Source of the DNA: Chloroflexota bacterium
Lineage (GTDB): Bacteria; Chloroflexota; Anaerolineae; Anaerolineales; Villigracilaceae
NCBI GenBank assembly: GCA_013388685.1
Contig: JACAET010000021.1
Location: 1-37,021, forward strand
Reading direction: 5' to 3'
Length of the DNA stretch: 37,021 nucleotides
Numbering within the stretch: the first letter of the stretch is position 1; every line of letters starts with the position of its first letter. Below the pieces are notes generated by a model. The model worked only from the letters and a program-made list of their open reading frames with translations. It had not been told where the DNA came from and did not search any database. Made by a program: the position numbers and the translations under genes. Positions 15,273-23,794 of the stretch are shown piece after piece.

Positions 15273-15674
15273 ATGAAGAAAATACCGGTTTTGGGTTTGT
15301 TGGTGGTCTTGGTTCTGACCGCTTGCGCCGAAGGCGAATCTTCCATCGAGGGGCAGTGGCGGCTGGTCACTTATGGACCGACTGCAGGGCAAATCTCCGC
15401 CGCACCCGATGTGGAAACGTCCATCGAATTCAAGGATGGACAGATGAGCGGCAATGTCGGTTGTAATGGCTTCGGCGGTGAGTATGACGTGAAAGGCGAT
15501 AGGATCGCCTTTGGTCCGGTCATGTCCACAATGATGTTCTGCGAAGCCGTAGCGGAGCAGGAAGCCGGCACGCTGGCTGTCTTCTGGCAGACGGCAGGTT
15601 TTGTTCTCGAGGGCGATACCCTGACCATCACCTCCGCCGACGGCGCCATGTCCATTGTGCTGGCAAGGAAGTAG
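15273..15674 (+). CDS. META-domain (HslJ-like) lipoprotein
   Basis: A 133-aa lipoprotein: signal peptide MKKIPVLGLLVVLVLTAC with lipobox Cys18, then one META domain recognised by MSGNVGCNGFGGEYDVKGDR and the later MSTMMFCEA cysteine. META domains occur in E. coli HslJ, where loss changes novobiocin sensitivity, and in many surface lipoproteins; molecular function is unknown. The ATG at 15,273 is chosen because GGAG lies 8 nt upstream and it starts the signal peptide, although the frame is open further. The gene is divergent from the TIR-FGE gene. Confidence 0.85.
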   Translation: MKKIPVLGLLVVLVLTACAEGESSIEGQWRLVTYGPTAGQISAAPDVETSIEFKDGQMSGNVGCNGFGGEYDVKGDRIAFGPVMSTMMFCEAVAEQEAGTLAVFWQTAGFVLEGDTLTITSADGAMSIVLARK

Positions 15675-15680
15675 AACTTG

Positions 15681-15786
15681 TCTCAAAACTACCCTGTCAC
15701 GCTGAGGGAACGGTTGTTGCGACCCAAGAGTCTCTTGTTTTTGGCAGTAGAGACCCTTCGCTGCACTCAGGGTGACATGTTTGAGA
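15681..15786. repeat. Imperfect 106-bp inverted-repeat element (TGTCAC.CTGAG type)
   Basis: TCTCAAA (15,681-15,687) pairs with TTTGAGA (15,780-15,786), and TGTCACGCTGAG (15,695-15,706) pairs at 11 of 12 positions with CTCAGGGTGACA (15,766-15,777). The ends-in structure suggests a small non-coding mobile repeat. It follows the META gene by 6 nt and may also act as its terminator. Confidence 0.65.
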
Positions 15787-15809
15787 TGACTTGTAGAAAT
15801 TCATGGGCA

Positions 15810-15929
15810 CCGTCGGCGTTCTCTTACGCCGACGGAGACGTTAGAAAGAACATCCGCCTATGCCGAAGCGTAAGAGACGCTCTCTAGCGTCGAACTTTGC
15901 GCTGTAATGTTAGAGAACGTCTCTTACGC
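15810..15929. repeat. Composite palindromic intergenic repeat, copy 2
   Basis: Two hairpins: CCGTCGGCGT (15,810-15,819) with ACGCCGACGG (15,826-15,835), perfect, and a 19-bp arm at 15,868-15,886 matching 15,911-15,929 with one mismatch. Orientation and order are the reverse of copy 1 at 3,857-4,020, with which it shares an exact 18-nt block (15,894-15,911). No gene is seen in 15,675-16,008. Confidence 0.8.
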
Positions 15930-16008
15930 AACGTGTATGGTGCGCGCTCTTGCGCATTTTTGCATGCGGTCTATATAGGAAATCTTCTTGGGGTTGATAT
16001 TGTGAACA

Positions 16009-17193
16009 TCAATGGGCAAGAATTCCCAGCCTCTTCCCCACCTTTGCGAACGCCTCCAAACCCTGACCGAGGTCATCGCGGTCGTGCGAAGCGGAAATCA
16101 TCACCCGAATGCGCGCCTTGCCCTTCGGCACAGTGGGATACCCGATTGCCATGGCAAACACGCCCTCCTCGAACAACTCACGGCTGAACTGCTGTGCCAG
16201 CGGCGCCTCGCCAAGCATGACCGGCGTAATGGGCGTCTGACTGACGCCGGTATCGAAGCCGAGTTTCTTCATCTCAGCCTTGAAATAGTTGGCGTTATCC
16301 CACAGTTTATCCACCAATTCGGTGGATTCTTCCAGCAGGTCAACCGCTGCCAGGCACGCCGCTGCATCGGGCGCAGTGACGGCGGAAGAGAACAGGAAGG
16401 GGCGCCCGCGCTGTCTCAACCACTCGATGATTTTCTTATCGCCTGCCACCATCCCGCCGACCACGCCAAACGCCTTGGACATGGTCCCGACTTCGATATC
16501 CACTTTACCGTGCAAACCGAAGTGATCCACAATGCCGCGACCGCCTTTGCCCAGCACGCCTTCACCGTGCGCGTCATCCACCATGAACAGGATGTCGTAC
16601 TTTTTGGCAACTTCGTACAGTTCGGGCAGAGGGGCAATGTCGCCGTCCATGCTGAAAACGCCGTCGGTGACGATCAAAGCGCGGCGGAAGTTCGAAGCGT
16701 GTTCTTTGATGGCATCCTCCAGCGCGCCGGGGTCGTTATGTTCGTAGGCGACAATCTTCGCGCCGGAGAGGCGGCAGCCGTCAATAATCGAAGCGTGGTT
16801 CAGACGGTCGGAAAAAATCACATCCTCCTTGCCCACCAGCGCAGAAATGGTTCCAAGATTCGCCGTGAAGCCCGATTGAAAGGTGATGACATCCTGCGCG
16901 CCTTTGAATTTGGCGAGGCGCTCTTCGAGATGCACGTGCAGGTCGGTCGTCCCTGCAATCGAACGCACTGCAGCCGGACCAACGCCGTACTTCTTCATCG
17001 CCTCGCCGGCGGCTTGCACCAGTTTGGGATGATTCGCCAGCCCAAGATAATTGTTCGAGCAAAAGTTGAGCACGTTCTTACCGTCCACGATCAGCCGCGC
17101 GCCCTGCGCCGAGCCAATCGTGCGAATGCGGTTGTACAAGCCCTGCTCTTTCAAACCTTCGATTTCCTGTGTGAGCCAATCGAGTTTCGACAT
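16009..17193 (-). CDS. kbl: Glycine C-acetyltransferase (2-amino-3-ketobutyrate CoA ligase)
   Basis: A 394-aa PLP enzyme of the alpha-oxoamine synthase family. It joins glycine and acetyl-CoA, or in the degradative direction splits 2-amino-3-ketobutyrate from threonine. The PLP lysine is K240 in GTMSKAFG, with the D206/H209 cluster in VDDAHGEG and the substrate loop in [11 protein letters not shown]. The ATG at 17,193 has AGGAG about 6 nt upstream. Distinguishing Kbl from 8-amino-7-oxononanoate synthase (BioF) is by overall resemblance to Kbl (N-terminal [14 protein letters not shown] and [21 protein letters not shown]); no threonine dehydrogenase or biotin gene is adjacent to settle it. Confidence 0.85.
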   Translation of the reverse strand: MSKLDWLTQEIEGLKEQGLYNRIRTIGSAQGARLIVDGKNVLNFCSNNYLGLANHPKLVQAAGEAMKKYGVGPAAVRSIAGTTDLHVHLEERLAKFKGAQDVITFQSGFTANLGTISALVGKEDVIFSDRLNHASIIDGCRLSGAKIVAYEHNDPGALEDAIKEHASNFRRALIVTDGVFSMDGDIAPLPELYEVAKKYDILFMVDDAHGEGVLGKGGRGIVDHFGLHGKVDIEVGTMSKAFGVVGGMVAGDKKIIEWLRQRGRPFLFSSAVTAPDAAACLAAVDLLEESTELVDKLWDNANYFKAEMKKLGFDTGVSQTPITPVMLGEAPLAQQFSRELFEEGVFAMAIGYPTVPKGKARIRVMISASHDRDDLGQGLEAFAKVGKRLGILAH

Positions 17194-17240
17194 GGAGACT
17201 CCTTTTTGTAGGTATGGGCCTTCTCTTTTCACGCAGATGA

Positions 17241-17256
17241 GGCGTTCTCTCACGCC
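17241..17256. repeat. Short hairpin like the first stem of the composite repeat
   Basis: GGCGT (17,241-17,245) and ACGCC (17,252-17,256) with loop TCTCTC. This matches the loop and inner stem of the first hairpin of repeat copy 2 and lies in the kbl leader; it may be a decayed partial copy. Confidence 0.35.
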
Positions 17257-17286
17257 GTCACCGCGCCGGGCGCGTAAGCCTTTTTC

Positions 17287-17292
17287 ATTATA
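17287..17292 (-). promoter_or_regulatory. Candidate -10 box of the kbl promoter
   Basis: TATAAT on the minus strand, just after the terminator of the preceding gene; it gives a leader of about 85 nt. No strong -35 box is seen. Confidence 0.4.
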
Positions 17293-17301
17293 TTGACTTC
17301 A

Positions 17302-17338
17302 CCAAAAACGATTGTCACATTTCGCCGGTGACAACCGT
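17302..17338 (-). terminator. Rho-independent terminator of the helicase-associated gene
   Basis: An 11-bp stem (17,308-17,318 with 17,328-17,338, one mismatch, core TTGTCAC/GTGACAA) starts right after the stop codon and is followed on the minus strand by TTTTT. Confidence 0.8.
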
Positions 17339-18973
17339 TTATTTTTCCTCGACCTCCACCAGCAAGCCCAGTTCTGCCAGCGCTTCCATCACTTTTTGGA
17401 TGGCTCCGCTTTTGACGATGACCGCCGTGGGACTCAACATCTCGCCCAGAAATTTTGCCGCCTTCGATTTGCGCATCTCTTCCAGGACCTCGGGCCTGCT
17501 CACCCGCAAAACGACTTGAGTCTCCATCCGAGCCTCTGTGCCGTGCGCCTCCCAGCGTTTGAGGGCTTTGACCAGCGGCGGCGGGACTTTGTTGTCGGTG
17601 TGTTTGACGAGCAGCGCCAGCAGATGTTCGGCTTTGAGTCCCTGCTCTCTGGCTTTGTTCAGGGAGTGGACGGTGATATGGTAACGATACACATCGTCCT
17701 TTGGGTCGTCCCACTCGCAAAAGCGCGAGATTTGATAACGCACCACACGGGGAGCCGTCCGCTCGATGCTGATCCTGCCGTTTGAAGAGACTGTGATCTT
17801 TCCGTTTTCTTCAAAGGTCGAAGGGTGAACGTCGGGACTTTGGCTTTCGGGTTGCGGCTTGATTTTGAAGGCTGTCGGTTCTGTCGCGCTCTCCGCCGCC
17901 GACAAATCCACCAGCCCCAGCCAGTGCAGGACGCCGCAGAGGAAGAATCGAAGCAGGGCGCCGTCCACCTCGTCCCAGTGGGCAAAGCCGCGCAGGTACA
18001 TGCCGTCGGCGGCGCGCTTGATGAACCAGGAGTCGTAATCGCCGGCGGGGCGTTGGAAGTCGGCGTATTTTTGTTTGATGTCACGGATGAAGGCGTTCAG
18101 GCTCCACCATTTGCCTTCGGGGATTTCGCCGAGCAGGTCGAGCAGGAATTCGCGCGTTTCGAGCGGCTGGTTGCTCCATTCGCCTTCACAGATAATGCCG
18201 GGCATGAGTTTAAGTTCGTTGAAGGTTTCGCTTGTCTGCCAGGCTTCCTGGAGGAGGTGAAGCGCCTGAGGGCGGGGGGCTGCCAAAAACTGTTTGACGG
18301 CTTCGGGTTGGGGTGTTCCCTGGTGATTGAGGATGCGCGCCGTTTGTAGAAAAGCGCGCAGGATGAGTTGAGGGATTTTGGTAGGGGGCGGTTCGATGCC
18401 GATGCGAAGCGCGGCAAGCAGGGTGACGGCGTCATTGAGGAGGGTATCGCCGGCGGGAAGTTCGCGTCCGCGTTCGCCGGGGGAGGCGGGGCGCCCAAGC
18501 GGCTCGGAATTGGAGGCGGGAGGCTGGCTGGGTTGCTCTTCTTCTGTTTGCATGAGTTGGAGCAGGTCGTCGGGGATGTAGGCGAATTCTTGCGGTCCTT
18601 TTTGGGTGTCGAAGAAGGCGCGGGCGAGCAAGCCGCGGTAGTAAAGGGTTTCGGCGGGGGAGACGGGGTGGAGGTAAGGCTTTTCGCGGTCGCGTTTGGC
18701 TGCGCCAGCCTGGCGGATGTCGCCGAAGCGGCGGGTGAAGGTTTGCCAGGGGAGGCGTCCGCCGGCATGGGCGAGGGCAGTGAGGGCAGAGGCGGCTTCG
18801 GGCGGGAGAGAGGCTCGGATTTCGGCGAGCAGGTTCGGGTCGAGGAGGGAGGCGCAAAGTTCTTCCAGGGCGCCCTCGGCTTGGGGGGAGGTCAGTTCAA
18901 GTCCCCAAAGTTCGGCAATGATGCGGAGATGTCCGATGTCCTGTTTGAGGAGGGAGTGGAAGAGGTCGGGCAT
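17339..18973 (-). CDS. XPB/Ssl2 helicase-associated domain protein
   Basis: A 544-aa protein that lacks helicase motifs but matches the helicase-associated (Helicase_C_3) proteins of Actinobacteria and Chloroflexota. The diagnostic part is residues of about 395-480: GKITVSSNGRISIERTAPRV, then YRYHITVHSLNKAREQGLKA and a conserved LPxx-type PPPLVKALKRW. The N-terminal half is helical with winged-helix-like segments (GELIPEGKWWSLNAFIRDIK). Family members are often near an XPB-type helicase, but none is in this window. The ATG at 18,973 is preferred to the TTG at 18,985. The start region overlaps a 9-bp palindrome, so it may be regulated by a dimeric repressor. Confidence 0.7.
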   Translation of the reverse strand: MPDLFHSLLKQDIGHLRIIAELWGLELTSPQAEGALEELCASLLDPNLLAEIRASLPPEAASALTALAHAGGRLPWQTFTRRFGDIRQAGAAKRDREKPYLHPVSPAETLYYRGLLARAFFDTQKGPQEFAYIPDDLLQLMQTEEEQPSQPPASNSEPLGRPASPGERGRELPAGDTLLNDAVTLLAALRIGIEPPPTKIPQLILRAFLQTARILNHQGTPQPEAVKQFLAAPRPQALHLLQEAWQTSETFNELKLMPGIICEGEWSNQPLETREFLLDLLGEIPEGKWWSLNAFIRDIKQKYADFQRPAGDYDSWFIKRAADGMYLRGFAHWDEVDGALLRFFLCGVLHWLGLVDLSAAESATEPTAFKIKPQPESQSPDVHPSTFEENGKITVSSNGRISIERTAPRVVRYQISRFCEWDDPKDDVYRYHITVHSLNKAREQGLKAEHLLALLVKHTDNKVPPPLVKALKRWEAHGTEARMETQVVLRVSRPEVLEEMRKSKAAKFLGEMLSPTAVIVKSGAIQKVMEALAELGLLVEVEEK

Positions 18974-18980
18974 GAGGGTT

Positions 18981-19009
18981 ACCAATTACTGCGGATAATT
19001 GTAATTGGT
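18981..19009 (-). promoter_or_regulatory. Palindromic operator overlapping the -10 box of the helicase-associated gene
   Basis: ACCAATTAC (18,981-18,989) and GTAATTGGT (19,001-19,009) form a perfect 9-bp inverted repeat with an 11-nt spacer. On the minus strand TACAAT (18,998-19,003) overlaps it and lies 25 nt before the ATG. Confidence 0.45.
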
Positions 19010-19101
19010 CATTGACACAAACACCACGCGCAAGGTGGCTCTTCGCAACGCGCAAATGCGTCGGTAGAGATCGCCGAATGGGCGCTTTGGTGAAGAGTTG
19101 A

Positions 19102-20022
19102 TTATGAGCCGCGAATGACCTTGAGGGCGTTGGGGACGATTTCGAAGGAGACCTTGTGGAGATCGGTGCCGGGACCGGAGAAGATTTCGCCGTCGGCGTG
19201 AATGTAGAGGGGGCGGTCGGCGGTGAGGGTGAATTTTTTGCAGGTGGAGATGGTGACTTCTTTGAAGCGGCCGTGTGTGCCTTTCATCACTTCGGGGACG
19301 ATGCGCAGCATTTTGAGGCGGCTGACGTTGGTAATCATGGCGTAGTCGAGGAGGCCGTCGTCTATTCTGGCTTCGGGTGCGATGAGGAAGCCGCCGCCTT
19401 CGCGCGGTCCGTTGCATAGGATGAGGTAGATGATGTTCTCTTCCACGCGCTTGCCGTCCACTTCGATTTGCATGTGGATGGGGTTGTGGTCGAGCAAAAT
19501 GGTTTGGAGGACGGCGGTGAGGTACATGAGGAAGCCGCGCAGGAGGGGCAGGCGGTGCGAGCGGATGGTGACGATGGCGCCGAAGCCGATGCCGAGGGTG
19601 TTATCGAAGTATTCCCTGCGTCCGTCTTCTGCGGTCATCAGTCCCAGGTCAACGGTGGAGGGTTCGCCGTGAATGGCGCGATGGAGGGCTTTGGCTGCGT
19701 CTGTGGGAGCGCCAATGCCGTGACCGAAATCGTTGCCGGAGCCGGCGGGGACGACGCCGAGGATGGGGCGGCGTTCTGCGGGGATTTGCATGAGTCCGTT
19801 CATCACTTCGTGGACGGTGCCGTCGCCGCCCATGGCAATGACGAGTTCGTAGCCCTGCTCGCCTGCCTGTTTTGCCAGCTGGATGGCGTGACCGGGGTAG
19901 ACGGTTCCGCTCCAGTCCATGCCGCCGTGTTCTTCGGTGATGGAACGCAGGTCGCGGGCGATGCGCCAGGCGTTGCCCATGTCTGCCATGGGGTTGAGGA
20001 TGATTTTGATTTTGCGATGCAT
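19102..20022 (-). CDS. Diacylglycerol kinase-family lipid kinase
   Basis: A 306-aa soluble lipid kinase of the DgkB/YegS family, which phosphorylates diacylglycerol or related lipids with ATP. The catalytic-domain motif GGDGT is at residues 65-69, followed by LGVVPAGSGNDFGHGIG. The second domain contains the typical NGPREGGGFLIAPEARIDDGLLD. Length and layout are normal. The ATG has GGAGG 8 nt upstream. It lies 100 nt downstream of the GGDEF gene on the same strand, with a 35-bp palindrome between them. Substrate is unknown. Confidence 0.9.
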   Translation of the reverse strand: MHRKIKIILNPMADMGNAWRIARDLRSITEEHGGMDWSGTVYPGHAIQLAKQAGEQGYELVIAMGGDGTVHEVMNGLMQIPAERRPILGVVPAGSGNDFGHGIGAPTDAAKALHRAIHGEPSTVDLGLMTAEDGRREYFDNTLGIGFGAIVTIRSHRLPLLRGFLMYLTAVLQTILLDHNPIHMQIEVDGKRVEENIIYLILCNGPREGGGFLIAPEARIDDGLLDYAMITNVSRLKMLRIVPEVMKGTHGRFKEVTISTCKKFTLTADRPLYIHADGEIFSGPGTDLHKVSFEIVPNALKVIRGS

Positions 20023-20041
20023 GCGGCCGCCTCCGGAAAGA

Positions 20042-20076
20042 AGACCCTAAAGGCTTTCGAAAGACCTTTAGGGTCT
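20042..20076. repeat. Long palindrome between the GGDEF and lipid-kinase genes
   Basis: AGACCCTAAAGG (20,042-20,053) pairs perfectly with CCTTTAGGGTCT (20,065-20,076), and the 11-nt loop contains CTTTCGAAAG, itself palindromic. On the minus strand TCTTCTTT follows, so it may be a weak terminator for the GGDEF gene. It could also be a dispersed repeat. Confidence 0.65.
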
Positions 20077-20124
20077 GAAATGTTCGATGATTATAACCCC
20101 CGCCGGAAGGAGAAGGAAGAGAGG

Positions 20125-21363
20125 CTATTCGGCAATAATATTTTGGGAAGTAATGGGACCGGTCATGCCGCGTGCGATTTGAAAGGTGCCGCGGTTGTAT
20201 TTTTTTGCCTGGTAGAGGGCGGCATCGGCCGCGCGTAGCAGGTCGGCGGCGGTGCGGGCATGGACGGGGTAGATGGCAATGCCGCCGGAAATACTCAGCC
20301 TGAGGCGTTTTTTGTCGGGCAGGATGTATTTGAGTCTCTTCATGCCTTCGACGATCTTCTCTGTCACGATCCGGGCGGATGATATGTCGGACTGTGTAAG
20401 AATGAGAGTCAATTCGTCGCCGCCATAGCGCGCGAGAAAATCGGTGGAGCGAACGCCGCGTGCCATTTGATTGAAGACCAGCCGCAGGACATCGTCCCCG
20501 ATGGCATGACCGTAGGTGTCGTTCACGGCTTTGAATCCGTCCAGGTCCATCATGACAACTGCAAAGGAATAATTGCTGCGGCGGGCGGCGAGGATTTCCT
20601 CTTCGAGCCGTTCATCCAAGGCGCGGCGGTTGGGAAGACCCGTCAGCGTATCGCTGTATGCCTGCCGGCTGATGATCTGGTGCAGGTGGGCGTTGGAGAT
20701 GGCGACGGCGGCTTGATCCGCCAGCAGGCTCAACAGTCTCAGTTCCGAGGTGGTGAAGCCTCCCACGTTCGAACGAGCCAGATTCATCACGCCTACGACT
20801 TTATCATCCGTTTTCAGAGGGATGCCAAGGATGGAGCCGCGCCAATTGGAGGGGACGTTCGCATACAGGGGGTGATTTTGCATATCCTCCACGATGATCG
20901 TCTCGCCGCTACGCGCCACCGTGTACGTCAACCCATTTTCCCGCGGCTTCGACCAGACGGTATTTTTGTTGCCGGTGGAATCCAGCGCCGCCCCAAAGGA
21001 AAGTTTTCCGTCGGCATAGAGAAAGATGTGAACATCTTGAGCGTTGGGAATGAGTTGCAGCGCTTCCGATACCAACGTGTCGAGTACATCCGACAGATCG
21101 AGGCTGGAGGTCAGCGTGATGCTCAATTTTTTCAGCGCGTTCAACTCCTCCGCCTGTTGTTTGAGCAATGTCAGCAGGACGTGATGGTCAACCACCGCCT
21201 GGGCAAGGCTGGTCATTTCTTTTTGATCTTGAGAAAATCGCTCAACAGCCTCAATCAGCACCTCAATGAGTTTCAAAAGAGTCTCCCGTTCCGCCAAAGA
21301 GACCTGCGCGGTATCGAGCCGTTTGCGGGCTTCTGCCAGAATTTGCAATGCCTGTTCTTTCAT
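20125..21363 (-). CDS. GAF-GGDEF diguanylate cyclase
   Basis: A 412-aa cytosolic signalling protein. Residues of about 1-75 are helical, 80-225 are a GAF sensory domain (LVSEALQLIPNAQDVHIFLY, GSILGIPLKTDDKVVGVMNL), and 240-400 are a GGDEF domain (YSFAVVMMDLDGFKAVNDTYGH). It would make cyclic di-GMP from two GTP. The active-site motif reads YGGDEL instead of GGDEF/GGEEF, a change in the last, least constrained residue. An inhibitory I-site RSTD lies five residues before it. An extended -10 promoter is 66 nt upstream. The GAF ligand is unknown. Confidence 0.9.
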   Translation of the reverse strand: MKEQALQILAEARKRLDTAQVSLAERETLLKLIEVLIEAVERFSQDQKEMTSLAQAVVDHHVLLTLLKQQAEELNALKKLSITLTSSLDLSDVLDTLVSEALQLIPNAQDVHIFLYADGKLSFGAALDSTGNKNTVWSKPRENGLTYTVARSGETIIVEDMQNHPLYANVPSNWRGSILGIPLKTDDKVVGVMNLARSNVGGFTTSELRLLSLLADQAAVAISNAHLHQIISRQAYSDTLTGLPNRRALDERLEEEILAARRSNYSFAVVMMDLDGFKAVNDTYGHAIGDDVLRLVFNQMARGVRSTDFLARYGGDELTLILTQSDISSARIVTEKIVEGMKRLKYILPDKKRLRLSISGGIAIYPVHARTAADLLRAADAALYQAKKYNRGTFQIARGMTGPITSQNIIAE

Positions 21364-21428
21364 ACATTTCCAATCATGCGTGCCGCGGCTTCAAACATGC
21401 CCGCACAATTTCAATGAACTTCGGGGTC

Positions 21429-21437
21429 ATTATAGCA
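21429..21437 (-). promoter_or_regulatory. Extended -10 promoter of the GGDEF gene
   Basis: TGC-TATAAT on the minus strand is an extended -10 element that does not need a -35 box; it gives a leader of about 60 nt to the ATG at 21,363. Confidence 0.5.
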
Positions 21438-21520
21438 ACACCCGCGGTGATGCTGTATTACACGCACGTTACAGCATTAGATGGGTTACAATAAAGCGTG
21501 AATTTCTTTGGAGGATACTC

Positions 21521-22306
21521 GTGTCGGACTCCCCGAAACCTGCTCATCGAACACCTCTGACCCCGCGCCGATGCGGACTCATCATCGGCGCTTCCGGCGG
21601 GCTGGGCGCGGCGCTTGCCAAAAAACTCGCCGGGCAAGAAACCTCGCTGGCGCTGGTTGCACGCAGCAAGGATAAGCTGGATGCCCTTTGCCGTCAAATC
21701 AATGCAAAGGGCGGCTACGCCCTGGCATATCCGCATGATGTCTGCGATTACGACAAAGTCCCAGACCTGCTCCGAAAAATTGTCGCCGATTTGGGCGGCT
21801 TGGATTTCGTCATCTATGCGGCGGGGATCAACCTGCCGCCCGGCGGCATAGACCGCTACAACTTTGAAAACGACCGCCTGATGGTCGAAGTCAACCTCAT
21901 CGGCGCGATGGCATGGCTGACGCCCGTGGCGGAGATGTTTCAGGCGGCGGGCGCGGGTCAGATTGTGGGCATCGGTTCGGTGGCGGGCGACCGGGGACGT
22001 GTGGGGAACCCCGGATATAACACGTCCAAGGCGGGACTGGCAACCTATCTCGAAGCCCTGCGCAACCGGTTGACCAGGCGCGGTGTGCATGTGCTCACCG
22101 TCAAACCCGGTTTCATGAACACAGAAATGCTCAAAGCCGCGCAAGGCGCCACTCCTTTCGTCATCGAACCTGAAAAAGCGGCTGAAGATATTTTCAAAGC
22201 CATGACGAAACGCAAGCAGGTCATCTACACCGCTTCTCTCTGGCGCTGGATCATGCTGGCTATTCAACATACGCCTTCTTTCATCTTCAGACGATTAACT
22301 TTTTAG
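21521..22306 (+). CDS. Short-chain dehydrogenase, DprE2-like
   Basis: A 261-aa classical SDR with GASGGLG (23-29) for the nucleotide, and the catalytic Ser and Tyr/Lys in GSVAGD and YNTSKAG. The GTG at 21,521 is chosen because GGAGG lies 6 nt upstream. The C-terminus (IYTASLWRWIMLAIQHTPSF, then IFRRL) closely follows that of mycobacterial DprE2, which ends in a similar WAPAAFRYVMMVLRHIP. DprE2 reduces the 2-keto intermediate made by DprE1 to give polyprenyl-phosphoryl-D-arabinose. The next gene, 15 nt downstream, is DprE1-like, which supports this reading. The comparison is from memory, so the substrate is an inference. Confidence 0.75.
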   Translation: MSDSPKPAHRTPLTPRRCGLIIGASGGLGAALAKKLAGQETSLALVARSKDKLDALCRQINAKGGYALAYPHDVCDYDKVPDLLRKIVADLGGLDFVIYAAGINLPPGGIDRYNFENDRLMVEVNLIGAMAWLTPVAEMFQAAGAGQIVGIGSVAGDRGRVGNPGYNTSKAGLATYLEALRNRLTRRGVHVLTVKPGFMNTEMLKAAQGATPFVIEPEKAAEDIFKAMTKRKQVIYTASLWRWIMLAIQHTPSFIFRRLTF

Positions 22307-22321
22307 AAGGAGACTTTGGTA

Positions 22322-23773
22322 GTGTCGGGGAACCCCGAAGCTTCCAAAGCTCGAACCTCCATGAACCTCTACGAAACATTCACTCAACTCGAAAACTTTG
22401 GACATTCGCTCACATCCTCCTGTTATCGAATCAGGGCTACGAACACGGAAGACATCCACGAAGCCTTTCAACTCGCCAAACGCCTCGGGCTGACCGTCAC
22501 CGCGCGCGGCACCGGCATCAGTTACAACGACGCCTCCCTCAACGGCGGCAACATCGTCCTCGATATGACCGGCATGGATCGAATCCTGGACTGGGATCCC
22601 GCCTCCGGCGTGGTCCGATGCGAGGCGGGTGTCACCCTCGAAGACCTGTGGAAGCGCGTCGAACCCGACGGCTGGTGGCCCCCCGTCGTTTCCGGCACCA
22701 TGAAGACCACGCTGGGCGGCTGTCTGGGGGCAAACATCCACGGCAAGAACAACTTTCGCGTCGGCACCATCGGCGAACATGTGACCGAATTCACCGCCAT
22801 ACTTCCCACCGGCGCGCGGGTCACCTGCTCCCCCCAAAAAAATGCCGACCTGTTCTATGCCATGATCGGCGGGCTGGGGATGCTCGGTGTCTTCACCACG
22901 ATGACCTTGCAGATGAAACGCATCTACTCCGGACTGATCGAGGTGGACGCCTGGCATGTGAAAAACCTCAAGCACCAGTTGGACAGCCTGCTCGAACATG
23001 CCCCCGATCACGATTACATCGTCGGGTGGCTCGATACCACAGCGAGAGGAAGGAGCCTGGGGCGCGGGCAGATCCATGCCGGGCGAAACCTGCGCGAAGG
23101 AGAGGACGCGCAGGCGCAGGAAACCATGAAACTTACCTACCAGCACCTGCCTGACCGCTTGTTCGGCGTGATGCCCAAGGCGTTGCTGCATTACTTCATG
23201 AACCCCTTCCTGAACAATTTCGGCGTGCGGTTGATCAATGCGGCAAAATATATGACCGCTCTGCGCGACCATACCTTTCGCCAGTCGCATGCCGGATTTC
23301 ACTTTCTGCTGGATTATGTGCCCGATTGGGAGCGTTCGTTCGGGCGCGGCGGGCTGATTCAATATCAATCCTTTTTGCCGAAGGAAACCGCCGAAAACGC
23401 CTGGCGGGAGATGCTGGTACTCTCGCATCGGCGCGGGACCCCGTCCTACCTCGGCGTCACCAAGCGTCACCGCCCCGACAAATTCCTGCTCACCCACGCC
23501 GTGGACGGCTTTTCCCTTGCCATGGATTTCAAAGTGTCCGACGGCAACCGCGCAACACTGGGAACCCTGCTGAAGGATTTCGACCGCATCGTCCTGGAGG
23601 CGGGCGGGCGTTTTTATTTTGCCAAAAACAGTGAAACTTCTGCAGAGACCGCCCGCGCCTTCCTCGGCGAGGGAGTCATTGCCAAATTCAAGAAACTCAA
23701 ACAGCGCTGTGATCCCAACAACTTGCTCGAATCTGATCTGTACCGGCGCATCTTCAAGGACATCGGACCCTAG
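22322..23773 (+). CDS. FAD-linked oxidoreductase, DprE1-like
   Basis: A 483-aa VAO/PCMH-type flavoenzyme. The FAD domain is clear (TARGTGISYNDASLNGGNIV, GTMKTTLGG, H140-GKN). Compared with mycobacterial DprE1, HGKN corresponds to the H132 motif, K435 in YFAKNSETSAET to the catalytic K418, and A400 in GFSLAMDF to C387. DprE1 oxidises decaprenylphosphoryl-ribose at C2. Ala at the C387 position is the kind of change that prevents covalent benzothiazinone binding. GTG at 22,322 is preferred: AAGGAG is 9 nt upstream, while TTG at 22,316 is too close. It forms an operon with the DprE2-like gene and probably lipB. Confidence 0.75.
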   Translation: MSGNPEASKARTSMNLYETFTQLENFGHSLTSSCYRIRATNTEDIHEAFQLAKRLGLTVTARGTGISYNDASLNGGNIVLDMTGMDRILDWDPASGVVRCEAGVTLEDLWKRVEPDGWWPPVVSGTMKTTLGGCLGANIHGKNNFRVGTIGEHVTEFTAILPTGARVTCSPQKNADLFYAMIGGLGMLGVFTTMTLQMKRIYSGLIEVDAWHVKNLKHQLDSLLEHAPDHDYIVGWLDTTARGRSLGRGQIHAGRNLREGEDAQAQETMKLTYQHLPDRLFGVMPKALLHYFMNPFLNNFGVRLINAAKYMTALRDHTFRQSHAGFHFLLDYVPDWERSFGRGGLIQYQSFLPKETAENAWREMLVLSHRRGTPSYLGVTKRHRPDKFLLTHAVDGFSLAMDFKVSDGNRATLGTLLKDFDRIVLEAGGRFYFAKNSETSAETARAFLGEGVIAKFKKLKQRCDPNNLLESDLYRRIFKDIGP

Positions 23774-23794
23774 ACCTTTGACCTCAGAACGCCT

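Noticed and set aside
16012..17211. 399-aa plus-strand ORF opposite kbl
   Set aside because: Antisense shadow of a well-recognised PLP enzyme; low-complexity, His/Gln/Arg-rich composition.
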